DNA of 64,000 bases from Thermanaerosceptrum fracticalcis (GCF_000746025.2 NZ_CP045798.1:3207501-3271500); one strand, 5' to 3'. Counted from the stretch's first letter, positions 51,619 to 59,752 are shown. Notes: a model not told the origin generated them from the sequence alone. Numbers and translations: made by a program.

Positions 51619-51993
51619 ATGAGAGAAACGGAACTGAAGATACTGTTCCCTACGGAGAAGCTGGATGCACTCCGTTTTTTTATGGGCAAAAAGGAGCTGG
51701 ATGTTGAGCAGGAGCTAAAGGATTACCTTGATAAAACTTATGAAAAAGTTGTTCCGGCACACGTTCGAGAATATGTGGAAAGCAGGCTTGACCAAGCATC
51801 ACCGCAGGAGGAAACGCCTGGACAGAGAGCTCAGGAGCAGCAGCCGGAGCCACAAAGGGAACGCCAGTCAAGGCAGACCCGCCGCCAGCGTGAGCAAGAG
51901 GTGTCTGGATCAGCATCATTATCTTCGCAGGCCAGACAGCCGGAGCTGCCGGAAGAACAGGAAGAATCCCAGGGCATGGGCATGAACATGTAA
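51619..51993 (+). CDS. DUF6103-like protein with GMGMNM tail
   Basis: 124 residues after AGGAGGAAAAGAGCC. The N-terminal 57 residues (TELKILFPTEKLDALRFFMG, ELKDYLDKTYEKVVPAHVRE) are homologous to the 53316 protein, a second DUF6103-like gene. The C-terminal half is a low-complexity Gln/Arg/Glu/Ser region ending in EESQGMGMNM, the clearest copy of the shared tail. The low-complexity part is absent from the shorter homologue. Function unknown; the placement beside parM suggests DNA or partition functions. Confidence 0.7.
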   Translation: MRETELKILFPTEKLDALRFFMGKKELDVEQELKDYLDKTYEKVVPAHVREYVESRLDQASPQEETPGQRAQEQQPEPQRERQSRQTRRQREQEVSGSASLSSQARQPELPEEQEESQGMGMNM

Positions 51994-52025
51994 AATCAAA
52001 AAAGAAAAAGGTGGTGCCAATTTCA

Positions 52026-52907
52026 ATGATCAAGGTTGGTGTGGACAACGGAAACTACAACACCAAATCCTCGGAGGGGATGCTCTATGCCTCCGGGTAC
52101 ACCGCAAGCGACAAGGAATTCATCACGCCGGACATGCAGCTCTTCTACGAGGGCAGGTATTACGCCGTCGGCGAGCGGCGTCTGCGCTTTCAGCAGGATA
52201 AAACCAAGGAGCAGGACGCCTTCATTTTGACCTTGCCTGCCATTGCAGACGCCATGAAAAAGGCAGGGACGACCAATGCGGAAATCGCCCTTGGCGTGGG
52301 TCTGCCCATTGACAGCTATGGGACGCAGAAGGAGGCGTTTCGTCGATACTTCCTGCGTGACAATATTTCGTTCCTGTTCGAGGGAACATCTTACCGCTGC
52401 CGCATCGCCGAGTGCAAGGTGTTCGCGCAGGGTCATGCGGCGCTGTGCCGGTATTATACGCGGCTGAAGGATTACCGCAGCATCACGCTGGTGGATATCG
52501 GCGGGTATACGGTGGATGTACTTACACTCCATGACTTCCGGTTGGACAGGTCGAGCTGTGCCAGCCTGCGCATGGGGACCATTACCCTCTACAGCCGCAT
52601 ACAGGATACGCTCCAGCGCAGTGACATCCTCCTGTCGGATGAGCTCATCACCGACGCGATTCGAGGGGATATCCAGCACGCCGACAGCAAATTGATCCAT
52701 GCTGTGGTGGAGCAGGCTGTGGCGGCTTACTGCAAGGAGCTGCTCAATGCGCTCCGGGAGCGCGGACTTGACCTGCGGCTCCCCACGGTGTTCGCGGGCG
52801 GCGGTGCGGAACTGCTGGAACCAATGCTGCACAGGAGCGATCTCAATACTGTGGCGGTGCTGAACCGGTTTGCCAATGCGGACGGTTACAAGCTCCTGAT
52901 GGGGTGA
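52026..52907 (+). CDS. ParM-like actin-family partition ATPase
   Basis: 293 residues; ATG 52026 is 11 nt after AAGGTGG, with two in-frame GTGs upstream that are less likely. Actin-fold motifs: IKVGVDNGNYNTKS (phosphate 1), ITLVDIGGYTVDVL (phosphate 2) and TVFAGGGAELL (adenosine loop). ParM polymerises to push sister DNA circles apart, bound to ParR at parC. It indicates a stable plasmid-like or circular phase of the element. Confidence 0.88.
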   Translation: MIKVGVDNGNYNTKSSEGMLYASGYTASDKEFITPDMQLFYEGRYYAVGERRLRFQQDKTKEQDAFILTLPAIADAMKKAGTTNAEIALGVGLPIDSYGTQKEAFRRYFLRDNISFLFEGTSYRCRIAECKVFAQGHAALCRYYTRLKDYRSITLVDIGGYTVDVLTLHDFRLDRSSCASLRMGTITLYSRIQDTLQRSDILLSDELITDAIRGDIQHADSKLIHAVVEQAVAAYCKELLNALRERGLDLRLPTVFAGGGAELLEPMLHRSDLNTVAVLNRFANADGYKLLMG

Positions 52908-52911
52908 GCAT

Positions 52912-53205
52912 ATGTCCGGGCGAAAACGATACTATCTATCCTTTGATATGGACAACCCAAGGCATCGGGAAGCCGAGGCACTGTTTGCACGGCAGGCCAG
53001 CAGGCAGCGCACCGAGTATGTGGTCACCAGCATCCTGGCGGCGCATCAGACGGAAAGCTTGGAACAGCTTGTCCGGCAAGCGGTCAGGGACGAACTGCGA
53101 AATGCTGTGCCGCCACTGCAAAACACGCTGCATGGGAAAACAAATGCCGATGTTCAGCTGTCCGATCTCCCCGGCAGCCTGATCCATGCACTGGAGGAAC
53201 TGTGA
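52912..53205 (+). CDS. ParR-like centromere-binding protein candidate
   Basis: 97 residues, starting 4 nt after parM with GGGGTGAGCAT ahead. The N-terminal RKRYYLSFDMDNPRHREAEAL and a helical TEYVVTSILAAHQ resemble a ribbon-helix-helix ParR protein. Short C-terminal linker and helix (DLPGSLIHALEEL) would bind ParM. Position after ParM supports it; the sequence alone is weak. Confidence 0.7.
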   Translation: MSGRKRYYLSFDMDNPRHREAEALFARQASRQRTEYVVTSILAAHQTESLEQLVRQAVRDELRNAVPPLQNTLHGKTNADVQLSDLPGSLIHALEEL

Positions 53206-53290
53206 CCATGTTGGCTCAATTTCCTGCCGCCGTTATAATGGCAGGCTAGGAAAGTACACCAACATGGCTTACTTTTTCCTGCAATACAGA
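53206..53290 (+). ncRNA. Large imperfect hairpin after parR: parC, terminator or small RNA
   Basis: CCATGTTGG (53206-53214) pairs perfectly with CCAACATGG (53259-53267). Inside, TTTCC/GGAAA and CTGCC/GGCAG continue the stem, with a TATAAT at the tip loop. The tail CTTACTTTTTCCTG follows. The structure could be a parC centromere, a terminator with a long stem or a structured RNA. It overlaps no gene. Confidence 0.45.
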
Positions 53291-53315
53291 AATTTTGTAA
53301 AGGAGTGAACCCACT

Positions 53316-53570
53316 ATGAGAAAGGCAACGGTCCAAATTCAATACGACACCGAGAAGCTTTGCGCCATACGCCAGTACATGGGCAAAAATGACATTGCCC
53401 TTGACAATGAACTGGACGATGTGATGCAAAAGCTCTACGAAAAGCATGTCCCCGCACCAGTTCGTGAGTACATTGAAAGCCGGGATTCCAGGGTGCAGGA
53501 AAAGCCGAAAAGACCGGCCCGGCCTTCCTCTACGGCTGCTGCCAATAATGAAGTCAACACCACCGTGTAA
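53316..53570 (+). CDS. Second DUF6103-like protein, without the Met tail
   Basis: 84 residues; ATG 53316 follows AAAGGAGTGAACCCACT. Its N-terminal 55 residues (TVQIQYDTEKLCAIRQYMGK, ELDDVMQKLYEKHVPAPVRE) align with the 51619 protein. Its C-terminus (RPARPSSTAAANNEVNTTV) lacks the low-complexity linker and the GMxM tail. The pair flanks ParM/ParR and is probably a duplication. Confidence 0.65.
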   Translation: MRKATVQIQYDTEKLCAIRQYMGKNDIALDNELDDVMQKLYEKHVPAPVREYIESRDSRVQEKPKRPARPSSTAAANNEVNTTV

Positions 53571-53771
53571 ACAGCATACTAAAAGCCGCATATTTGGCGG
53601 CTGTGTGCCCTTGTGCGGCCTTTTCAGGGGGAAGGTGGCGTCTATATACCTTTGGGCAGTTTTCCGCCCCTTGTTGGGGCTTGTTGAGAGCATAAAGAAG
53701 ACGGCAGCAGGCATGGCTTTTATTATCCTCAGCAGGGGTGAACCATGGGGTCGAAAACGGTGCAGGTTAAA

Positions 53772-53828
53772 GAGGGGTGGTCGCAAGCGACCTCCCCTCG
53801 AATCACATCAGCCCGCAATGCGGGCTGA
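53772..53828. repeat. Two tandem perfect hairpins in the putative oriT
   Basis: Hairpin 1 (53772-53799) has 12 paired bases per arm with a single T-T mismatch. Hairpin 2 (53808-53828) has nine paired bases per arm with loop AAT. Neither has a T tract, so they are not terminators. Confidence 0.7.
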
Positions 53829-53867
53829 AAGACTTTGAAGCAGGTGCACCTGAGCAGGACTGTGGTT

Positions 53868-53941
53868 ACCTCGCAGGTGGTCGGAACTCCGGGTTTTTCC
53901 CGTATGCAAAGGCTTTTACAGGTACACCTCACAGGTGGTTG
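53868..53941. repeat. 16-bp direct repeat ACCTCRCAGGTGGTYG
   Basis: Copies at 53868-53883 and 53926-53941 start 58 bp apart, and each contains the inverted core ACCT-N3-AGGT. They are candidate binding sites for the accessory protein encoded just downstream. Confidence 0.55.
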
Positions 53942-53988
53942 CCGAATATGTAAATAGAATCCAGACAAGGAACGGAGGTGGATTGAGA

Positions 53989-54396
53989 GTGGCAGAGGAG
54001 AATAAAAAGAGAATTCCCCTGTGGCTGTATCCTGAAACCATAAAAAAGACAGACGAGCTTTTCCCGAAGGATAACTGCAAAAGCCGGAGCGAGTATATAG
54101 AAAAGGCCATTCACTTTTACAGCGGATATATCACATCCGGTGAAAACAACAAATATCTTCCCAGTGCAATCACTTCCACCCTTTCCGGTATTGTTGAAAG
54201 CTCCGAAAACCGTATTGCACGGCTGCTTTTCAAGCTGGCGGTGGAGATGTCCATGATGATGAATGTCCTTGCGTCTACCGCCGAGATCGATGAAACCCTG
54301 CTGCAAAAGCTCCGGGGGAAATGCATCAACGATGTAAAAAAGACCATCGGCTCCGTCACCTTTGAGGAGGCAGTGAAATATCAAAAGGGTAAGTAA
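53989..54396 (+). CDS. Relaxase accessory protein (MobC-like, ribbon-helix-helix)
   Basis: 135 residues from GTG 53989, eight nt after CGGAGGTG. The N-terminal KRIPLWLYPETIKKTDELF followed by CKSRSEYIEKAIHFY matches a ribbon-helix-helix/MobC-type DNA-binding domain. The C-terminal half is helical (LLFKLAVEMSMMMNVLAS) and likely oligomerises. It would bind near nic and help the relaxase. It is separated from the relaxase gene by 11 nt, which hold a ribosome site. Confidence 0.75.
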   Translation: MAEENKKRIPLWLYPETIKKTDELFPKDNCKSRSEYIEKAIHFYSGYITSGENNKYLPSAITSTLSGIVESSENRIARLLFKLAVEMSMMMNVLASTAEIDETLLQKLRGKCINDVKKTIGSVTFEEAVKYQKGK

Positions 54397-54407
54397 GGTG
54401 ATATGCT

Positions 54408-56183
54408 ATGCCCAGGATCATATTCAAATACCGGTACTTAAAAAATGCACCCAAAGCACACTTGGTCAATCTTGTAGAATATGTGGCTACCCGTGAGGGT
54501 GTTGAAAAAGTCTCCGACAGCTCACGCCTCCTTCCTGCGACAAAAAACCAGCAGCAGTTGATTTCTGAAATCCTGAAAACGCTGCCGGAAACCTCTGACT
54601 TGTTTGAGTACGAGGACTATCTGAACAATCCTACCAGGGAAAATGCATCGGAGTTTATCTCCATTGCCCTTGAGAACAATCTCGACCTGATTGGTAAAAA
54701 GAAAAACTTTGTAGAATATATCGCCAATCGTCCGAGAGTTGAAAAGATCGGCAGCCACGGACTCTTTACAGATGAAGGTGTACCTGTTGTACTTTCAAAG
54801 GTTGCTGAGGAAGTGTCCAATCATCCCGGAAATGTGTGGACAAATATTGTATCCCTCCGGCGCGAAGATGCAGAGAGGCTGGGATATGACTGCGCAAAAT
54901 CATGGCAGGATTTGATCCGGGCACAACGGAACGTCATCGCGGAAAACATGAAGATCGCTCCGGAAAATTTGCGATGGTATGCTGCTTTTCACAATGAGAG
55001 CCATCACCCGCACATCCACCTGATTGCTTACTCCATCAATCCTAAAGAAGCCTATGTCACAAAGCAAGGGATAGAAAACATGCGGGGAAGTCTTGCACGG
55101 GAAATCTTCCGCCAGGACTTGATGCAGATTTATGAAAAGCAGACGGAACGACGCAATGCTCTGAATAGACAGAGCCGTGTGACCATGCAGGACATCATTG
55201 CTCAAATTCGTTCAGGGATATGTGAAAATAAAAATATAGAGGAATTGATTGCATACCTTGTTGAAAAGCTCAAGCATACTTCCGGCAAGAAGCAATACGG
55301 TTACCTGAAAGCCCCCCTCAAGGCACTTGTTAATCAGATTGTCGATGAGCTTGCAAAGGATGAAAGAGTAGCAGAGCTTTACAGCAGCTGGTACGAAATG
55401 CGTAATGAAGTTTTAAGCACGTATGCTGACAAGCTGCCGCTACCTCTTCCGCTTTCACAGCAGAAAGAATTCAAGAGCATTAAAAACATGGTGATTGCCG
55501 AAGCGTTAAATATCGGCAGTCACCATTTCACTTTTGAGCCGGACGAGGAACAGGATATATCAATAGAAGATGATGGTGATATTACTGCTGCCACCACATA
55601 TTTTGAGAAATCTGCAAAGCTCGGAAATGTCAACGCACAGTATATGCCCGGCAGGATTTATCTCAAATCAGACAGCGAGCATGAAAATATTGAAAAGGCA
55701 TTACAGTGGCTGGGGAAAGCTGCGGACAACGAAAATGCTCTCGCACAGTATGCAATGGGGAAGCTGTACCTTACAGGAAACCATCTAGAGAAAGATGCCG
55801 TAAAGGCTGTGGAACTGTTCACCAAATCTGCAGAACAAGGCAATCAGTATGCGCAATATGCCCTCGGCAAACTGTATCTTTTGGGGCATGATGTCAGGCA
55901 GGATAAGGAAACAGCAGTGTATTGGCTGTCGGCAGCTACAGCACAGGGAAATATCTATGCAAAGTATTTGCTGGAACGCATGGATTCCTTCAAAGACCCA
56001 TCCATACTCCTTGCAGCAACACGCTTGATGCATCACCTGGGCAATATCTTTAGAGAGGAGTATCAGAAAGCTTTTGGCAATCCTCTCGTCCATGTTGACC
56101 GCAAGCTTCGCAAAAAAATCATGGAGAAAAAACTGTCGCAAGGCCACGCATATAACGACCATGCGCCACATCAAAGCTATTAG
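54408..56183 (+). CDS. MobP-type relaxase fused to Sel1-like repeats
   Basis: 591 residues. The N-terminal half is a MOBP-like relaxase with the three-histidine metal motif ESHHPHIHLIAYS (H199-H204) and a fitting N-terminal Tyr-containing segment (FKYRYLKNAPKAH, VEYVATREG). The middle (about 245-380) is helical. The C-terminal part (about 390-540) is a run of Sel1-like repeats (YFEKSAKLGNVNAQYMPGRI, ALQWLGKAADNENALAQYAM, AVELFTKSAEQGNQYAQYAL, AVYWLSAATAQGNIYAKYLL), a protein-interaction solenoid that relaxases usually lack. It nicks oriT and carries the DNA to the channel. Confidence 0.85.
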   Translation: MPRIIFKYRYLKNAPKAHLVNLVEYVATREGVEKVSDSSRLLPATKNQQQLISEILKTLPETSDLFEYEDYLNNPTRENASEFISIALENNLDLIGKKKNFVEYIANRPRVEKIGSHGLFTDEGVPVVLSKVAEEVSNHPGNVWTNIVSLRREDAERLGYDCAKSWQDLIRAQRNVIAENMKIAPENLRWYAAFHNESHHPHIHLIAYSINPKEAYVTKQGIENMRGSLAREIFRQDLMQIYEKQTERRNALNRQSRVTMQDIIAQIRSGICENKNIEELIAYLVEKLKHTSGKKQYGYLKAPLKALVNQIVDELAKDERVAELYSSWYEMRNEVLSTYADKLPLPLPLSQQKEFKSIKNMVIAEALNIGSHHFTFEPDEEQDISIEDDGDITAATTYFEKSAKLGNVNAQYMPGRIYLKSDSEHENIEKALQWLGKAADNENALAQYAMGKLYLTGNHLEKDAVKAVELFTKSAEQGNQYAQYALGKLYLLGHDVRQDKETAVYWLSAATAQGNIYAKYLLERMDSFKDPSILLAATRLMHHLGNIFREEYQKAFGNPLVHVDRKLRKKIMEKKLSQGHAYNDHAPHQSY

Positions 56184-56194
56184 GAGGAATTCGC

Positions 56195-56314
56195 ATGAAG
56201 AAGAACTACCTACAGAAAAAAGAAAAGCTCCCCGTCTCTTATATATTCTCAAGACTGAAGCCACCTGTGAAAAGGGTGGCTTATTTTCGCAGGTCGGGCA
56301 AGCGGAAATGCTGA
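56195..56314 (+). CDS. Possible 39-aa basic peptide
   Basis: Too short for ordinary ORF calls but preceded by AGGAGGAATTCGC, a near-perfect ribosome site. The product is strongly basic (NYLQKKEKLPVSYIFSRLKP, VAYFRRSGKRKC). The end overlaps a hairpin (AGCCACC/GGGTGGCT around TGTGAAAA, about 56257-56279) whose T tract is weak. Real status is uncertain. Confidence 0.35.
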   Translation: MKKNYLQKKEKLPVSYIFSRLKPPVKRVAYFRRSGKRKC

Positions 56315-56329
56315 CAAAGGAGGATGGCT

Positions 56330-57811
56330 ATGGCAGAGTACGTACATTTTACCGATGAGCAGAAACAGCGTGCAAACTCCGTTGACATTGTGGACTTTCT
56401 CAGACGGCAGGGAGAGCAGCTCATACGCTCCGGCAGGGAGTGGCGGTGGAAGCGTCATGACAGCGTGACAATCCGGGGCAACCGGTGGTTCCGCCACAGC
56501 GCCGGGCAAGGCGGTCTGGCCATTGATTTTGTGCAGGAATTTTATGGCCTCTCATTCCCTGATGCAGTGACACTGCTGCTGGGCGGCGAACAGGGTACGG
56601 CGTTTAAGCAAAGTGATAAAAAGGCGCCGGAAGCAGAACAAAAAAAATTCGTACTGCCGGAGGCTGCAGATAATATGCGCCGGGTATATGCCTACCTCTT
56701 GAAGCAGCGGTATATTGACCGGGATGTCCTCACCCACTTTGTCAGAGAGAAAAAAATATATGAGGATAAGGAATATCACAATGTTGTTTTTGTAGGCTGT
56801 GATGAAAACGGCACTGCCCGGCATGCACATAAAAGGGGAACCTATTCCAATGCTGCTGGTTACCGTGGCAATGTGGAAGGCTCAGATCCAAAATACAGTT
56901 TCAATTACATTGGTACAAGCAGTATTCTGTATGTATTTGAAGCTCCCATCGACATGCTGTCATTTATCACCCTGCATAAGAACGGCTGGCAGCAGCACAG
57001 CTATGTAGCGCTGGACGGTGTGGCTGAACATGCCTTGGTTCAAGTGTTGTCAAAAAATATTCACATTAAAAATGTGGTATTGTGCCTTGACAATGATCCT
57101 GCCGGTATAGAAGCTTCCGGGCGACTTACAGACATATTGCATGAAAAAGGATACGCCTGCATTGCATATTTACAGCCCGCATGCAAGGATTGGAATGAGG
57201 ACTTGAAAGCGCAGCATGGCATAACACCGGTTCCGGCAAAACCGCATCCGAAGCTTGCAGCCTGCAAAGAGCTGTGCGGAGAGATTCGTTACTTGTGCAG
57301 CACTATCAAATCCGTGAAAAATCCCCATGAAATGCTGATGGAGCTCTATGAAAAAGCAGTGCCCCTCATGCTATCATCCAGGTCAACCGATGGACAAAAG
57401 GCTGTCCTGATGGAACAGCTGCTAAGCGTGGCGGTATATGCGTTATTTGCAGTGATGGCGCAATACCGGCAGCTTGAAAAACCGATGAATTTTAAGCAAC
57501 TGACCGATGAACTCTGTCACAGCTATCATCCGCACCAGGACCGGGGAAAGCTGAAAACCAAAGCAGAGGATATCCAGCAGGATGTCAATGCCATTAATGA
57601 TCAGCTCAACACATCTGGAATCCGTACCCTTGAGGATAAGCAAAAATTAATCGCATCGTATATGGGTCTTGCACTAAACTGTGTCAAGGCTCAAATTTTT
57701 ATATGCCTCGAAAGCCAGGAGCAAAAAATTGAAACCCTGCAAAAGCAGAATGAAGGCAGAGATGATTATATGCAGGCTGTTTGCGAAGAATTTATGCAGC
57801 CTGGTATTTAG
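56330..57811 (+). CDS. Toprim/DUF3991 primase-like protein
   Basis: 493 residues; AAAGGAGG precedes ATG 56330 by six nt (ATG 56324 also possible). The N-terminal region has a CHC2-like DUF3991 pattern (ANSVDIVDFLRRQGEQ, HSAGQGGLAIDFV). A Toprim domain follows with its acidic motifs in YVFEAPIDMLSF (Glu) and VLCLDNDPAGIEASG (DxD). The helical C-terminal 200 residues have no name. Such proteins prime or process DNA after transfer. They are common in Gram-positive conjugative elements between relaxase and coupling-protein genes. Confidence 0.85.
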   Translation: MAEYVHFTDEQKQRANSVDIVDFLRRQGEQLIRSGREWRWKRHDSVTIRGNRWFRHSAGQGGLAIDFVQEFYGLSFPDAVTLLLGGEQGTAFKQSDKKAPEAEQKKFVLPEAADNMRRVYAYLLKQRYIDRDVLTHFVREKKIYEDKEYHNVVFVGCDENGTARHAHKRGTYSNAAGYRGNVEGSDPKYSFNYIGTSSILYVFEAPIDMLSFITLHKNGWQQHSYVALDGVAEHALVQVLSKNIHIKNVVLCLDNDPAGIEASGRLTDILHEKGYACIAYLQPACKDWNEDLKAQHGITPVPAKPHPKLAACKELCGEIRYLCSTIKSVKNPHEMLMELYEKAVPLMLSSRSTDGQKAVLMEQLLSVAVYALFAVMAQYRQLEKPMNFKQLTDELCHSYHPHQDRGKLKTKAEDIQQDVNAINDQLNTSGIRTLEDKQKLIASYMGLALNCVKAQIFICLESQEQKIETLQKQNEGRDDYMQAVCEEFMQPGI

Positions 57812-57835
57812 CAATATTATAACTGCATATTTGAA

Positions 57836-57878
57836 GAAAGCCATGTGCGAATGAAAAACCATTGGCGCATGGCTTTCT
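57836..57878 (+). terminator. Hairpin between primase-like and coupling-protein genes
   Basis: GAAAGCCATGtGC and GCgCATGGCTTTC pair around a loop with GAAAAACC and run into TTAATTTT. It may be a leaky terminator. Confidence 0.6.
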
Positions 57879-57903
57879 TAATTTTAAAAGAAGGAGGAAA
57901 CCA

Positions 57904-59742
57904 ATGCAAGCATCACAGGTGGTTACTTTAATCATAGCTGCTGCAACTATGTTTGGAGTCATCGGTTTTATCGTTCTCCTGGCTCATTACTATACATTAA
58001 ACGGCATCAAGGCCAGGACGGTGGGTGACGGTCAGCATGGCACGGCAAGGTTCGCAACGAAGAATGAAATAAAGAAGACCTATGCTCATGTACCCTATGA
58101 GCCGGAACGGTGGCGCAAGGGCATCAACCTGCCCAAGGTGCAGGGGCTGGTTGTGGGATGCAAAACGGCTCCAGGATCGGTCACCGCTCTTGTAGACCAG
58201 GGGGATGTGCATGCATTGATGATCGGTGCGGCGGGGGTCGGCAAGACCGCAAATTTCCTTTATCCCAATCTGGAATATGCTTGTGCTTCCGGGATGAGCT
58301 TTATTACCACCGACACCAAGGGCGACCTTTACAGGAATTACGGATGCATCGCCAAGGACTACTATGGCTACGATGTGTCCGTCATTGACCTGAGAAACCC
58401 TACCCGCAGCGACGGCAACAATATGCTGCACCTTGTAAACAAATATATGGATGAATACCTTGCCAATCCTGATAATCTCCCAGCAAAAGCCAGGGCGGAG
58501 AAATATGCAAAGATTATTGCCAAAACCATCGTTAACTCCGGAGGACTGGATGCAGGCTCCTACGGCCAGAATGCATTTTTCTACGATGCAGCCGAAGGCT
58601 TGCTGACCGCCGTCATTTTATTGGTGGCGGAATACTGTCCAAACGAAAAACGCCATATCATATCGGTCTTTAAGCTCATACAGGACTTGCTGGCTCCTTC
58701 CGGCGTAAAAGGCAAAAATCAGTTCCAGCTGCTCATTGAAAAGCTTCCGTCAGAGCATAAGGCAAGATGGTTTGCAGGAGCGGCATTAAACACTGCGGAG
58801 CAGGCCATGCAAAGCGTCCTGTCGACAGCCCTTTCCCGGTTGAATGCATTCCTGGACTCGGAACTGGAGCAGATACTGTGCTTTGACACTGCCATCGATG
58901 CAGAGCGTTTTTGCAAAAGAAAGTCTGCCATCTTCCTTGTCATGCCGGAAGAAGACAATACAAAATATTTTCTAATTTCTTTAATTGTCCAGCAGCTCTA
59001 CCGGGAGATACTGTCGGTGGCCGATGAACAGGGTGGAAGGCTTCAAAACCGTGTCATGATGTACCTGGATGAGATCGGCACTATACCTAAAATTGAATGT
59101 GCAGAGATGATGTTTTCTGCTTCCCGTTCCCGCCGTGTTTCCATCGTGGCTATCATACAGAGCTTTGCGCAGCTTGAAAAGAATTACGGCAAGGAAGGGG
59201 CTGCCATCATCATCGACAACTGCCAGGATACCATCTTCGGAGGCTTTGCCCCAAACTCGGAATCAGCGGAGATACTTTCCAGAAGCCTTGGCAATAAGAC
59301 GGTTTTATCAGGTTCGGTCACCCGGGGAAAGCATGATCCGTCCCAATCCCTGCAAATGATCCAGCGTCCCCTGATGACTCCCGACGAATTGAAGACCCTG
59401 CCAAAAGGCAGCTTCATTGTCGCAAAGACCGGCGCCTGTCCTATGAAAACCAATTTAAAGCTGTTCATGGAATGGGGCATCCGGTTTGAAAAGGTGTATG
59501 AGCTGCAGGAAAAATCCGCCCGCAAGGTGGCCTATGCTGATAAAAAAGAACTTGAAGAGGAAATCGTCAAAAGGCACATATCATATGAAGATATAGAAGA
59601 ACAGGAACCATACTCCACATCAGCTCAAGGCGGCATATCCCTTGCACCTGCTGAAGAGATTCAGGGGAAAGCATTGAAGTCCAGGCTGCAAACAAAGATA
59701 AAAGCACATAAGCAAATGGAGACTCCGCTGCGCACAGATTAG
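57904..59742 (+). CDS. VirD4/TraG-family type IV coupling protein (CD1115-like)
   Basis: 612 residues; GAAGGAGGAAACCA before ATG 57904. One N-terminal membrane helix (about 5-28), then an ATPase with Walker A MIGAAGVGKTANFLYP, and Walker B region VMMYLDEIGTIPKIE and the TraG-type SIVAIIQSFAQLEKNYG. It brings the relaxosome and protein substrates to the channel and would be the receptor for any T4SS signal carried by the Met tail. The C-terminal 80 residues are hydrophilic. Confidence 0.92.
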   Translation: MQASQVVTLIIAAATMFGVIGFIVLLAHYYTLNGIKARTVGDGQHGTARFATKNEIKKTYAHVPYEPERWRKGINLPKVQGLVVGCKTAPGSVTALVDQGDVHALMIGAAGVGKTANFLYPNLEYACASGMSFITTDTKGDLYRNYGCIAKDYYGYDVSVIDLRNPTRSDGNNMLHLVNKYMDEYLANPDNLPAKARAEKYAKIIAKTIVNSGGLDAGSYGQNAFFYDAAEGLLTAVILLVAEYCPNEKRHIISVFKLIQDLLAPSGVKGKNQFQLLIEKLPSEHKARWFAGAALNTAEQAMQSVLSTALSRLNAFLDSELEQILCFDTAIDAERFCKRKSAIFLVMPEEDNTKYFLISLIVQQLYREILSVADEQGGRLQNRVMMYLDEIGTIPKIECAEMMFSASRSRRVSIVAIIQSFAQLEKNYGKEGAAIIIDNCQDTIFGGFAPNSESAEILSRSLGNKTVLSGSVTRGKHDPSQSLQMIQRPLMTPDELKTLPKGSFIVAKTGACPMKTNLKLFMEWGIRFEKVYELQEKSARKVAYADKKELEEEIVKRHISYEDIEEQEPYSTSAQGGISLAPAEEIQGKALKSRLQTKIKAHKQMETPLRTD

Positions 59743-59752
59743 GAGGTGTCTG

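Larger units (their letters stand above)
53580..53988. other. Putative origin of transfer (oriT) with paired hairpins and direct repeats
   Basis: A 409-nt gene-free region just upstream of the relaxase accessory and relaxase genes. It holds GAGGGG-T-GGTCGC-AA-GCGACC-T-CCCCTC (53772-53799), TCAGCCCGC-AAT-GCGGGCTGA (53808-53828), a 12-bp palindrome CAGGTGCACCTG (53841-53852), and CGGGTTTTTCCCG (53890-53902). There is also a 16-bp direct repeat, ACCTCRCAGGTGGTYG, at 53868-53883 and 53926-53941. Such a cluster beside MOB genes is what an oriT looks like: hairpins near nic and repeats for the accessory protein. The nick site was not identified. An alternative is a replication origin. Confidence 0.5.

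Noticed and set aside
52023-52832. 269-codon minus-strand ORF opposite parM
   Set aside because: ParM motifs are convincing on the plus strand; this is a shadow frame.
53446-53838. 130-codon plus ORF overlapping the second DUF6103-like gene and the putative oriT
   Set aside because: It runs through structured non-coding DNA, has no ribosome site and overlaps a better gene.
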